A stretch of 64,000 nucleotides of DNA from Eumeta japonica. Lineage: Eukaryota; Arthropoda; Insecta; Lepidoptera; Psychidae. Shown piece after piece: positions 1-12,440 of this stretch. How positions within the stretch are numbered: position 1 is the stretch's first letter; the number at the start of each line of letters is the position of its first letter. A program made the position numbers and the translations under genes. Under the pieces are notes generated by a model. The model was not told where the DNA came from. It saw only the letters and a list, made by a program, of their open reading frames with translations, and did not search any database. The DNA is taken from assembly GCA_005406025.1 (NCBI GenBank), contig BGZK01000158.1, forward strand, positions 1 to 64,000, written 5' to 3'.

Positions 1-3000
1 GACTTATAAATGATTAGTAGCATTATTACACGCGTAAGGTACGATTAATTAATATTAAATATCAAATAATTATTTAATCTCAAACACGGATTCAGTCGTG
101 CGATAAGCTGTCACAATGAAAATAAAGTATTGTATGCTGTTTGTACAATCAATGGACATGTACGTGTCGATGCATTGCAATGGCCCGACAAAGATGTATT
201 AAAATTTTGTATGTACATTTAGTATTGTTCATTGTGTGTTGCATATCAAATATGTTTCGCAATTTTATTGTCTTGTTTACAATGTGACTTACCGATAATA
301 ATCTATATAAATATTCAAGAAGCAATCTATAGAATGAGGCGATATCAGAATAAATACAATATCCCAGGATGCACAAAGTCGAAATATAGGAATGCTATTT
401 TTATAGCCCTTAGGTGTAATGGTAGTTTTAAATTTCTACACAGCTTCTAAACAGACAAATTTGGTGCAGTTTTACCCAGTTTTTCTGCTGTGTAAGAGCT
501 GTGAAGTAGCCATTTTAGATGATTTTCTGTTGTCAAATAACTGCTTTTAACATAACTTTTGTTTCAACGAAAATTACATAGATGATGTTTTTTTTTAGTT
601 TGAATTACCAATTTGAAGTACCAATTTTTTAAATGTACTGAAAACAATAGTTACTTTATCATGTCATATAATACTAGGATGGCGCTTTTGTATTTATTTA
701 CTTATTAGTAGATGATCATACAATCAGTAGGTAGCGTAATTTTACTGATAATAATATCCATTTTAAGAGTAATTTTTTGACACGATGCTGATATTCGGCT
801 TTCTATAAAATAAAACATAGAAAAAAGGTGATTACTAAATATACAAAATTTCTCTGTATAAAAATTAAAAATCGTTTCGTAATAATAAAAAAAGCCAAGT
901 AACAAAACAGCAACTTATTAATTGGTAATGCCACGAAACATATGTTCTAATTTTGCTTACTTATTTATTCTCGCAATACTTAAGTAAAACAATATGGCGT
1001 TGCTGTTTACATTACAAAAATGTATTTTATTCTGTTTATTGCAATGTGTGATGGTAATATTAAGCAACTACATTGCTGTTAGCTGCAATATTAGCAATAA
1101 TATAGTTATTAGCCAGAATAGAAGTCATTAATTACATTGCCACTGGCTGTAACATAAGCAAACATGTCAGAATAAATTAGTTTTATACAAAATTTTGTGC
1201 AAAATAATCTGAATAGTTGAAGTTTTTATATAAGATATTATTAATTTTTTCTGTTCTTTTTTTCGGAAGCCACCACTTCTTTTAATTTTCTTCCACTTGC
1301 TCAGGATTTGGCTCAAGAATTTTATTCTGCTTGGTTATGTATTTTAAGAGAGTTTTTGTTTCTATTTTGAGTGTTGCTCTAAAAGCAACGAAGTTGTCAT
1401 TTACGTAGCGATTGATAAATTAGTGATAATAGTGATGACTTTATCACTAATTTATTTGTTAATACAATACAAATATGAGTTAAATAAATGTAAATGAAAA
1501 TGCTTTCATACGATAATTGTATTTAATAGAAAATCTATGATGATTACCAATATTTAATGTATGTATTTTAAGTAAAATAAAAGCAAATTACACATATTTA
1601 TGAACAAAGTACCAGATTAATAGCTTTTTGAGAAGCTCTTTTACGATTTTTTTATAACGTAGACATAATAACTTCTACATGGCATGTTTCAAATTCTTTT
1701 ATATGACTGCACTTTTAAAACACAAATAACCCGTTTACACAACAATTTTATTATAAAAAAAGCTAATCAATTATATATTATGCTTGTATCTGACTATGTA
1801 TTTTACACATTACGGCTACGTAGCATTTACATGACTCTTAAGATGTACAAGGCAAAGTAAACACAGCGTTTGTTCTGCCTGGAATAACCTTAATAACATT
1901 ATGATTAACCAAAGTTTGACTACTATTTTATAGTTTTTCGTTACATTTCACTGCTTACACGATGGATATGAGTTTCCTCCAAAAAGCGTATTTCATAGAC
2001 ACAGATAGAAGCACAGACGCGCCCCGATCACTAAGCTGGTAAGACGTGTAATTTGCTATCACACTAGCAAGTTGGTTGGCGTTTTTGGCCATTGATCTAA
2101 ATATTTTGAAAGGAACTTCACCAAAAGTACTTTGTCAGGCGCCTTTTACAATACCAGCTATTATCTATGTGTATAATGGAACCCGGCGTGCTTATATACT
2201 AAAGGTATATATATGAGGAGTGCAGAAGGAACGATAAGAGAAAGTTAATATAAGGATAAACAACGATATCTAGACTTTTTCCGTTTGTCTTTTTGCACTC
2301 AACTCAGAAAGTACTGAACTCATTTTAATTCATTATTCACAGACAGAGCTTTGTAAGTTTTATGTCATTTAAATCTGATGACAGGCAAAAAGTTGTCTTC
2401 GTTTAAACTTCTAGCCGGAGAAGTTATAGGGCGAATAAAAATTGCTAGCGTCGAAAGCTTGTGGACGTCACGATACGCATGAATAAAAACGGTCCAAAGA
2501 AAAAAAATCTACACTCGACCTTTTCATCACAAGCTCGACCTATTGAAATATATACACGGAGAGGGGAGGGATTGGAGGGTGAGTGGATTAGCGAATGAGG
2601 GAAAGGGTTGAGTTGAAATAAAAACAATAAAAAAATTACGTAAAAGAATTACAAACGAGCGAAACCGCATGCGGAAGCTAGTTTGTACATAAAACGATGA
2701 GGTATTCTGAATATCTACATTATATTCATCTCTACAATATACGTCTCTTTGGGTAAACTATTTAGTAATATTTTGTTAATTTAAAGCAAAATATATATGG
2801 AAAATATTCTTTAAAATATAGTTTAAAAAAACTAAATGACATGCTTTAATGAAAAATCTAACTAAAATAGGAAAAACAATTATTAATATAATAATAAAAT
2901 AATGAACGAAAAATATTAGTACTGTTGTGAAAACAAGCGTGGGGCGTTTTGTGCCATATCTTTCGTACCATTTTTTAAATAATCCTACCTATTGAATATT

Positions 3001-4500
3001 CTCGAGAACCGATTTGTCGAGCACCTCACGCTTTTTTTTTTACTAATACTCATATTTTTAGACATTTTATTTTATTCTTATATTAAGAATTATTTATCAC
3101 TTTTTACTTCGATTTATCATTAAAGCGGGTTTTAAGTTTTTTTAAACTATACTTTCTTTTCTAAATTTTTAGCCTCAAAACGATATCGTTAGTATTTACA
3201 ACTAAGAGCTTTGATTTTAGAAGATATTACGTGTGGCAATGAATTAAAGTTTATATCGTTCATGAAGTAACTTTTCCATTTGCGTTCTTTCTATTACAGT
3301 ACGCATGAGGAAGGGTCAGGATAGTATCGCGTTATATCATTCGTCATTCGTATTCTGTAGAATTTCAAAACTATTTTTCTAAATTGTTTTTATTTTTTTT
3401 TTAAAACCAACTTTCCTGTAATATTTTTTGACCGTGGCAGAAAATTTTCGGAATGCTTTCAAATTTTATATTAACATTAAAATTATGTAAAGGCTTGGTT
3501 CTAAATGAATGGAGGCGAAAGTGAATCATCCTCGAATCAAAGGAGTAGGTTACAAAAAACATGCATACATGGCGAAGAACTAATGAAAACAAATTCCCAA
3601 GCTACATAATAGACAAAGGATCCTTTAAACTCAAAAATCAGTTACTGCACCCAACTCTAAACATATTTCGAAGTATGAGAACGGCATCGCGTTACAAAGA
3701 CAATTTATGACATATATTTTCTACACCTTGCTCCACAATGACAGATGCATGTTGTTTCTGCTTTTTAATTTAACAAGATTTGCATACGGGCCTCGATAGG
3801 AACATTCCTTATGAAAAAGTATGAATAAATTTATTGTATGGCACAATATCTTCAAGGAGTTCGTGGGGAGAGCATAATTAAAACTCATGGTCGTTTCAGG
3901 GTTGCCACTTTTAGTAAGAAAAATTTTGATAAGGACCTATCTAGGTAGTTCAATCGTTGTATTCATATTATTATTATTGTATAGGCAATAACAATTAACT
4001 ATTCTAGAAAAATATCAGATCTTTATTTTATGCACAATGATCGAAGTTGAACTTTCTAAGCTTTGAATCTAAGGGTGATAACATACTTTTTTAATAACTG
4101 ACTAACGTTAACGATTCCACATGTGAAATATCACAATCGACTCAATATATTTTCTGCGTATCGGCAACCCTGTTAATAGCTGGGGAGTTAATATCTTATT
4201 TGAGCCGGAGCGCTCTATTCTAATGATAATTTAACCTGTTTGTACGGGAACCGTAACTGCGATACAATATTTTTTTTGTTTTAGAAGACCCGACTTCGCG
4301 GGGTACTCTGTGTCAACGCTTTCGCTTTGTACTCCACCTTTCCGGAGTATAAACAATAGCATTTAGTTAGGGTACCGAGTAGGTTCACCACTTTTCGAGA
4401 AATAATTGGAGACGCAAATGTCAAAAATAACAATTTTGCGACTGTAAAAGAAAGAATTCTTTTAGGTAATTTTTTGCTAGTAATACTAAAAGTAATACAA
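1..4500. other. AT-rich intergenic DNA, no gene seen
   Basis: I see no convincing gene, RNA gene or mobile-element terminus here. The open frames on both strands are short and of random composition for DNA this AT-rich. A slightly GC-richer patch at about 4,285-4,345 may be the edge of an old repeat. Confidence 0.5.
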
Positions 4501-4522
4501 TTAGTAAAACAGTGACAATGTT

Positions 4523-4579
4523 TGACAGTTGACAGTTTAACACTGACAGTGTTTATAGAATTGCTAAAAGTTTTCAGTT
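4523..4579 (+). promoter_or_regulatory. Putative promoter of the 45-residue ORF
   Basis: A TGACAGTTGACAG motif at 4,523-4,535, with another TGACAG at 4,544-4,549, is of a kind I associate with 5' ends of insect housekeeping genes. It is followed by an arthropod initiator match, TCAGTT, at 4,574-4,579, which would place the transcription start near 4,576 and give a 5' leader of about 50 bases before the ATG at 4,628. There is no TATA box. Inference from motifs only. Confidence 0.25.
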
Positions 4580-4627
4580 CGATGACTCATAGATAGATAG
4601 TGAACGATAAATAAATAATTTACAATA

Positions 4628-4765
4628 ATGAAGACTGTACCAGTGACAATTAATAGGCTTTTGTTTCTAAGAAATCTAAAGTTAATAAGGAATACATCTG
4701 CTCAACCTATTAGGTTTTTAAGTAATTATAGTGATTACTTATACGAAGACAATCAAAGCGAATAA
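4628..4765 (+). CDS. Candidate 45-residue protein with mitochondrial presequence-like N terminus
   Basis: The frame runs from ATG at 4,628 to TAA at 4,763-4,765. Residues 1-31 hold only basic and hydrophobic or polar residues (K2, R10, R15, K18, R21, R29) and no acidic residue. They are followed by R-F-L/S at 29-32, which fits the R-3 cleavage rule of mitochondrial processing peptidase. The tail, from S32, is acidic and tyrosine-rich (NYSDYLYEDNQSE). I do not recognise the protein. It may be a true microprotein, the first exon of a longer mitochondrial gene (a weak GTAATT donor lies inside the frame), or a truncated retrocopy. Short open frames are frequent by chance, so the call rests on composition plus the promoter-like sequence upstream. 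No other exon or partner gene is evident nearby. Confidence 0.35.
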   Translation: MKTVPVTINRLLFLRNLKLIRNTSAQPIRFLSNYSDYLYEDNQSE

Positions 4766-6700
4766 CATCTACAACAAAATGTATCATTTGATTTTTTTAT
4801 GACTATCCTAATTGAAAAAATTAAAATTAATTAAAAAATTAAATTAAAGTTTTCTTTTTAAACATCGCGTTATTTATATGATGTTCGTGAATAATTACTT
4901 CATATTGTCATATTAAATTATCAAAAAAATAAAGTACTATGTTTTTTTTAGTATAAGAAAGCTTTTTTAAGCTGCAAAAATACATTATTATTAATTTTTA
5001 TGTAATAAAATCCAATTTTAAATAAGTTTCTTCTACAAAGATCACGATATCAGTGAAACTATTTTCGTACTGTCTTCATTCGTATAAATGAACTGTTTTT
5101 AAATAACCTGTTTATTACAATTATTATCCCATCCCGTGCAAAGTCCCATTGCACGAAAAAAAGCATTTTTAAAGCCTACATCTTAGTTGATATTTTTTTT
5201 ACACATAATTATATTATAAAAAGCAAAAGTAACTGAATAACTACTGACTACCTCATCTAAAGAGACAAGACGTACTTTTCACAAGCGAAAATTTTGGGTT
5301 CAAATGCCGCTGGGGTAACATAATATAACTTATTTCTAGTAACTTATGCCTCAAATTTGATTCAAGGCTCAATTTGAGATAAGTGGGATAAAGTTGGTGC
5401 AATCTTGTAGGCGTTATATATTTTTTCCGAACTTAAGGCAATTTCGAGACAGGCCGATAATGTAGTGAAACGCATGGAAACCCTACTTCTAACAGATGTC
5501 ATGCAGTTTTACAAAGTTGCATTGTCTTAATGCATCCAAAGGTGTAACTTTAGTATGCAGATGAGGGTTTTGGATTTTTTTCGGTTGCAACGCGATTCTA
5601 TGGGAAACGTTGACCCCTTCAGTTAAATTTAATTGTGTTCGTTACGCTTTGTTTTTTTTTCTTTATTAATAAAATCCAGTTCCGCATAGATATGGTTTCC
5701 GTTTATGATTTTCAGTTGTCGTATTGTCGTGGTGTTGTAAAGTTCGTTCTGGTATTTGTTGATTTTTGGTAAGTTTGACAATTATTATTTTTAGCCATTT
5801 GTTTTTATGTCAAAATACAAAAGCGCCAAGTTTAAAAAATCCTTTTGCAAATCTAATATGTAAAGTTAAAATACGCTAAAACATAATTAGTACAAAGGTC
5901 ATAATTAAAAAAATTGTAGTAAAAGCTTTATTATATCTACATGTCTTATGAGATTTTCTGTTGATAATTCAAATGATTGATTTGAATTTTTAACTTGACC
6001 GATGAAATGAATCAGATCTTATGAAATGATTGAATGAAATCAATATGAAAACTCAAAACTTCAATTTTGAAATAATAATAGTCGTTGCAATAAATGAAAG
6101 ATAATGAAAAAGCATGTTTTAAAAAAAGGTATCCTTTTTGTACACCTCCGTAAAAGAATTAAAATACACATATAAATTCTTTAAAATATAGTATTTGGTC
6201 TTATTATTCTGAAAAATTTAGAATTAATTCTCAGCAGTATCAGCCGATGTACATAAATAAAACTACAATATTTTTTGAGAAAAATACAGATGTATTTAAT
6301 GAAATTATTAGTTATATAATATATAAGAAAAACAAAACAAAAGGGCTACATATATATAATTTCTAATGGACGCTCTCTGCTCATGAATAGATTTTATCTA
6401 AGAGTGTTTACTAATTTCAATTGTATTTTTAAAATAGCTTTATATATATATATGATCTATTTATTTTATTTTACAATGTTATACAAATAAATACATTACT
6501 GGAATTACGTTTTTTACGATTGTAGTAATAAAACATAATTCCTTAACGATCATATATAAAGAACTATAGCAGACATAAATATATATTTAAGTTAATCATA
6601 TAAATCAAATCAATTAATGTGTAATATGTTATAAAATATTTGATAAACATGTTGAACTTATATTAGAAATGCTGCATTCATACAAATAAGAATTCCTTTC
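4766..6700. other. AT-rich intergenic DNA with possible SINE relic
   Basis: Mostly featureless AT-rich sequence. Around 5,298-5,312 there is a B-box-like 'gggttcaaatgcc' followed by a 'gctgggg' stretch, as in the head of some lepidopteran tRNA-derived SINEs, but the A box is too degraded to confirm. At 5,713-5,774 an initiator-like TCAGTT is followed 55 bases later by a consensus donor GTAAGT (see findings). Confidence 0.3.
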
Positions 6701-6704
6701 TTTG

Positions 6705-6850
6705 TTCATATGCCGCTAAATTGGTGGCATATCAAATAAGAGCCAAATTTGAAACCTACGAGTTTGCATGAAAACATTAATCGATATCAGAAAAGCAAGA
6801 GAGATATATAAACATTGTACCGTCTTATGATGGATTGACCTTGAACATAA
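6705..6850 (+). repeat. Degraded LINE 3'-end fragment
   Basis: The stretch from '..ggtggcatatcaaa..' through '..gtttgcatgaaaac..' to '..agagagatatataaac..' is alignable by eye to 58,735-58,880, where the same order of motifs appears. The 58.7-kb copy runs on into the tail 'tatggtctctgtcaac', which resembles 3' ends of a LINE common in Lepidoptera. No open frame survives. A 7-bp inverted pair (atatgcc / ggcatat) lies near 6,708-6,732. Confidence 0.5.
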
Positions 6851-7129
6851 ATCGGAGGCTGTAACGATAAAAATGATCTAGTATTGCAAAATCGTATTCG
6901 TCTACCTAACCGGACGATAAGGGCAGACGTTTTCAACAAAAACGGCCCATTTCCTGACACACTTAAATCAGGTAGAGGAATGTCCCGAACTGACGTATTT
7001 TATTAGGTAATGATACATATATGTTTATTCCCATATTTCACATAAAACGTACGGATAAGTACATAACAGCGCCTCCCTACAACTTATAGCGTACATAGAC
7101 GCCGTGGGTTAACAAATCTAATAATGCGA

Positions 7130-7215
7130 TATAACAAGCCGCGGGGGAGTGCATCTGATTTGAAAAATTTACATCCAGGGGGCGCGCCCGCCCGCCCGTA
7201 CACTGCGCCGCGTTT
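7130..7215. promoter_or_regulatory. GC-rich patch with CTCF-like core
   Basis: A short GC-rich island in AT-rich DNA. It contains AGGGGGCGC at 7,177-7,185, the conserved core of the CTCF recognition sequence, followed by repeats of cccg. No open frame or transcript signal is associated. Regulatory function is inference from composition and one motif. Confidence 0.25.
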
Positions 7216-8129
7216 TCTATTGTCAACTATGTATTCAATGTATTATGTACCGAACATTACATATTAGGAATATTAATATTATTAAAAATACTATAATTGT
7301 CCCTACGGTAAAGGTAACTAACTATGGTAACAAAATTGGGAAACAAAATTAAAGCCGTACGAAATTAAACAAAAACGGCAAACCATTACATGTTTTATAT
7401 CCAATAAAATATGAAGTGGTTTAAAAAATTATTTTATATACGAAGGTTTTCTAATTAAACTTCATTTTTTTATAATTGTGCTATAAATTTACTTTTTAAT
7501 GCAATTTATACTGTATGTCTTAAACGAACGTATTTGACACCAAACACGAGTGAATTAATTTGCTGTAAGTAGCAAGCACATTTGATTTTCTTTGATAGTT
7601 AAGTTACACTGCATTCGTAAATTTTTATTCAACTACAAATAACATGCAACAAAATGGAGAGAACTGCAGAAGCCAAACCAGTATATGTATACAAATTACG
7701 AGTTTCGTATTTAAGAATTTTATGAAGTACCAGATAGACGTGGACAGACAGAGACAAGTTGGATTAAGAGATGAAATACTTTTTACTCGTATTATTTTAT
7801 TCTATACGTTATGTCTATTGTGACCTCTGTCGAGTATGAAATCATACCTCAAAACGAACGTTAAGCCGCCGCTTGCCTTTGACATCGGAATTGTGATAAT
7901 GGTCGATAATAGGCCCCAATCCGCACTGGGCTGACGCGTAGAGCTTTAGCGCCAAGTCCTTCAATCTAAATCTATATTAAAAAGTCTGCGGGAGCTTACG
8001 CCTCGTCATTGGCAGGATTTAGCCGGACAGCATTCACGATAGGCGGAGGACTATTTTAAAAGAAGCCACTTTTAAAATGATTAAAAACAACGAGAGATAC
8101 ACTTTATATCTCGTCGGAGTGTACGCAAT

Positions 8130-8400
8130 AACATCGCCCCGGCTTGTACAAGTTCATTTTCTTTGAAGACGCAACACCGCCCTCCCTTCCCGCACCACCT
8201 TTTTGGAGCCCTACATACGAGAAAAGAAAGTCTCCCTCACAATGGATTTTTAATACCTATTTTCTGTTAGCCCCCGCCGCTGCGGGGCCCTTCGCACTCC
8301 GCGCCTGCACTTGAGCGGACGCATTAGAATTTCACAAAATGCCTCCCCGCTTTATAAGCCTCGAAGGCGGGGTGCGGATGCGGCGGAATGGAATCGAGTT
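8130..8400. promoter_or_regulatory. GC-rich patch, function unknown
   Basis: Around 270 bases much richer in G and C than their surroundings, with the densest part (gcccccgccgctgcgggg) at about 8,271-8,288. There is no open frame worth calling. In this setting such patches are candidate conserved regulatory DNA or old promoters, but nothing in the sequence decides it. Confidence 0.25.
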
Positions 8401-9840
8401 AAAATATCCTCGATGCCATATTCATTAGCGCTTGTTTGAGAGAGAAAATAAAAAAAAATGATCAAAACAGATCAAACACTCCCGCTCGTAGGTTCCGTTT
8501 TTAGCTACGTTAATCGTGTTACAGAGCTGATTAAATATATTTGTATAATACCTACATTATATTCAGCCCAAGGTCAGACTTTAGCCTGACCTAGTTTATA
8601 TCTTGCCCTAACCTTGGACCTTGCACGTCCTTATGAATATAATACCCCGCAATACCTGGGCAATCGTTAAAGCTTAAATTTTATATAAAACTTACATTTT
8701 TTTTAAATAGTTTGTTATTATGTCTACATGCTTATTTAGAATCATTTCTAGTTCCACCGTCTAGCGAGACAGGGCGCAAGTAACAGGGTAGTGTTAAAGA
8801 ATTATTATTCTCCGGTTACATAAAAAAATATATTGATATAATGGTAACTAGACGACACCCTTAATACTTGTCAACACGATATCGATTTTAATAATATATC
8901 CTTTAAACAAAAATTTAAGAATGAACGTAGATAAAATATTCCTCTTTTCTATAAAAAAGGAACATTTATATCAATTTTTTTGTTTTTGAAACAGTGTGTC
9001 TGCACATATACGCAATTATAATTTGTTTCATGATACAAGTAATATTTAATACAACCTGTTTCCTGCATTTTACTGGACGCAATTAGAATTTAATAATACA
9101 TATTTTTTAATTTGTTTATTTTATTAGATAATTAAAATTCATAATTTCCATATGTGTTTTATTTTGACTCAATCTCTATCTAATATCAACACTACTCTGT
9201 CAACATGTAAAATAAAATATGAGTACTTATGTGAAAAGTTTAAAAAAATTTTGGTAAAAGATTTTTTTTATAAGTTTGTCATTTATCTCGTCGATAGTAA
9301 ATAAATACATATCTGTTTATTATCAAAAATATATTATTAACAACAACTATTAATGAAATTTTGATAGCGTTTACGCAAAGTTGAGCCCCGTATTTTATAT
9401 AACCATCATAGACAAAAGTATGAAGTCTACCGTCGCAAATGTTAACAGCAAATTTAATATAACAGACATAACAGCCATAAGTAATAGTATGGATTTGCCT
9501 GAATCTTTAAAATATTCTTTTTTTGTTGTGTGCTGCAACACTATAGGTGAAACTTCTTACAAACACGTTACCAATATGGGAGAGTAAAAAATAATAATTT
9601 TGCTACATATTAAATATTAGTCTGCAAAGATATTTTTGATTTGATTTGATTTTATACGGGTATAAAATATACGTTGAGATATTTGAGGATCTAGAGAAGC
9701 TTGAAGGTTTAGTATTAGAACTCAGTAAATTATATTCGTAATATTAACTCCGTCTCAAAATTTTTTTACAGATCAAAGTAGTAATTATACTTTGTATTTG
9801 GTGATATTTTTATTCATCCTATATAAATGGTAGAAAAGAG
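8400..9840. other. AT-rich intergenic DNA
   Basis: No gene or element recognised. An open frame of 68 codons at 9,381-9,587 (+) has no features I recognise and is of a length expected by chance. Confidence 0.4.
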
Positions 9841-9842
9841 AG

Positions 9843-10115
9843 GTGGGGGCCGAGTGGTTAAAAGCGTTGCCCTAAAACACGAATTTACCAGATTTGAAAC
9901 CTGGCCATGAGTAAATTGACTGATGGATTTTCTCGAAGAGCAAGTCCATTGGTCATTTGAACGGGATTCGGTCATTTTGAGGATCGTTCGTAGTGCCACC
10001 TTCGGTCTTGGTCGGCATGAAGACCCCTCCGAGTCCATCTATCTGAAATATAAACGAATAAGTTTGTGGGAGTGTAATCATCTTGGCGTGGGGCGACAAG
10101 AATTTATCTGTCTTA
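9843..10115 (+). repeat. Probable tRNA-derived SINE (Ser/Leu-like head)
   Basis: The head 'ggggccgagtggttaaaagc' at about 9,846-9,865 looks like the A-box region of class II (Ser/Leu) tRNAs. 'gatttgaaacctgg' at 9,891-9,904 sits where a B box should be. The following 200 bases hold a body (..ggattttctcgaagagcaag.., ..gtgccaccttcggtcttgg..) that is neither coding nor simple repeat. This is the layout of a tRNA-derived SINE, with RNA polymerase III boxes followed by an unrelated body. The 3' end is approximate and I could not define target-site duplications. Confidence 0.5.
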
Positions 10116-12250
10116 ATCTTAACATTGCGATGTACTCGTATTTAAGCGAACGTTATGTTTGAATTAAAATCAAGGACACTATAATACAAAAATTTTTAAA
10201 ATTCCCCCACCACAACATACATTACAATTAATAAGTTCGTAATTATATTAATTTGATTCATCGTAATTAAATTTACACAAATTTGTTATTTGCTTCTAAA
10301 GCAGCTCTGTTTGAGACGACTGAATATTTAAATATTATCCGTAGATTACCAACGTTATAATAACAAAACCATTTAGGCTTTAGTCGCGCACAATGCTATG
10401 GCAAATGCCGTAATGAGAAAAATAATGAAGCCCGTTTCCGATTTTCTAGTTTTTTTTCCCATTTAATTCAGTAACGCGCGCTTAGTTGGAAAACTGCCCC
10501 GTTTGGTAGGATAATTAAAATGGGTGTGTACATTTTAGTTTTTCCCTAAACCGTTTGCACTCGTATTAATAGCGATCATAAAAAAGAAAATACTTGCACC
10601 ATATTACATATGTTGCTCATAGATATCTACAATATTAAATTACATATGACTGACATAAGATATGCTTTTTTGCCGATATTAAAACTGCTTTCCAATAATT
10701 TAGTATAGATACAGAGATTTAAGCAATGAGGAGAATTTTAATACAGGTTTAGCAACAATAAAAGTTTGGAAAATAAAACATACTTTTGCATTCACAGCGT
10801 AATTGAGAATAAGTACATCGTTTAAAGTTTTTCAATTAGCAACAATAATCAGGTTGCATAATTAAAATCTTTATTTTAACTAAGGATGCAATTTGAAATT
10901 ATTCATGACACGTCGGCCCGCCCCATCACAGACGCCCCTGCCGTAATGAAACGCGTCGCGGATTCGAGTGACAGACGCGATATCGATTTTTCGTACAAAT
11001 TCGTCCTCCATGTTTGAAATGCTGGCAAAAAACATAAGAAAATCCCCGGAAGGGAGGCCCCGAGAGGGTGGCGCCCCCCGACGCGCCGGAGGTGCACATA
11101 ATGACACTGTGTACAGAAATAATGTGTTTGGAATTTCTATGCAGTTTCCATGCAGGCAACATCAGCGTTATTGCATCTATTTTTATGATTTAAAATTGCA
11201 ACAGATTAATGAGAATGGGAAATAAATTAGTGTTGCCGTAATTATTTTTTGGCCCATTTACGTGCTAAATATTTCGGAAATTTATTTAAATATTTACGTA
11301 TGCGTAAATAATCAAGTAACAGACGAACACACCAAAATTACGATAATCCTGCGTTAATTTAGTACTATGTAAACAACTCGTCAATTTCAACCATGTCACA
11401 CAAGAAATTAATCGTTATGAATAAACGAATAGCAAATATTAAGATTTTTATAAAGATATAATATACAAAAGCAATATTTATGTATAAAAATATATAAATC
11501 ATTATTACTGCACGTAATTCCGAAAGGTAGGCCATAAGGGTATTATTTGCATATTATTAATTCCTCCGGGAGAAAATAATTAAACGAATCGGGAAGCCGT
11601 CTACTTCTCCCCGATTTTCCATAATTGTACCGTTGGAGAAAAACGCGAATTAGAAACAAATCTTTAATAAATTATTTAAACAATATTTTAATACGAAATA
11701 TATATATTAAATATTTAAGGAAGATAAAACATCACTCGATTACTTCAATTAAAATTACAAATTTCCTCGTTCAAACGCAGACCACAACCATCCATATTCC
11801 AACGTTTACCCGCATCTTATACAATTTGTCATAAATAAATATAACGTGAACATACTGTTAAAAATTCGTTTCAATTCTATCAAAATTTTTCTTGCTTTAT
11901 TAAGGAATCTATTCATTAAATTTCTAAAACTTATTTCGTCCTATATTTTCCATTTCGTTAAATTTTACGAGCTGATTTTTCCTTTAACTAATATATAAAA
12001 ATATTATAATACAAAAACAACGACAGTTTTTTTTACATCTAACCGCACCTCAATATTTTTTACACCGATCGTTACGAATATCGTAATTTATTTATTTTTT
12101 AATAAATCATGTAAATAAAATATACACATCTTTCTGCATCGGACATGGCGTTTGAAAGCGATCGCGTCGGACTTCTATCGCTCCAATGCAAAAGCATGAA
12201 CACTCCTAATATTTCTATTTAAGAATGAGAAACTTCGGCCTTGACCCTCG
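10116..12250. other. Intergenic DNA with a GC-rich patch at 10.9-11.1 kb
   Basis: AT-rich sequence apart from a GC-rich, CpG-bearing patch at about 10,905-11,105. Several overlapping open frames in that patch reflect composition rather than a gene. A second conserved-looking stretch at 11,515-11,620 contains 'atttgcatattattaatt', a POU/homeodomain-like sequence. No RNA gene or repeat boundary is visible. Confidence 0.35.
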
Positions 12251-12251
12251 A

Positions 12252-12318
12252 CGTCGGCGCGATGCGCGTAGAAGACTCCTGACGTCATCGCGATGCGCGT
12301 AGAAGACTCCTGACGTCA
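12252..12318 (+). repeat. 31-bp tandem duplication carrying two consensus CRE sites
   Basis: The unit at 12,252-12,282 is repeated at 12,283-12,313 with few differences (both contain gatgcgcgtagaagactcct). The octamer TGACGTCA, the palindromic consensus for CREB/ATF factors, occurs at 12,280-12,287 and again at 12,311-12,318, exactly one unit apart. The surrounding 12,130-12,440 is GC-rich. A regulatory role is inferred. Confidence 0.55.
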
Positions 12319-12440
12319 TCAGGGACCAGAACAGAAACCGACGGCTTAATTTCTTCGAGGTGCGGACCCAGAGGTGGCTTCATTCGTCGTTCCGCTCGTG
12401 GTGGAGTTCCAGACTTTCGCATTCGAAATCCATGACCGCC

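Noticed and set aside
10880..11225. Several overlapping open frames on both strands
   Set aside because: They result from a GC-rich patch with few stop codons. None shows domain features.
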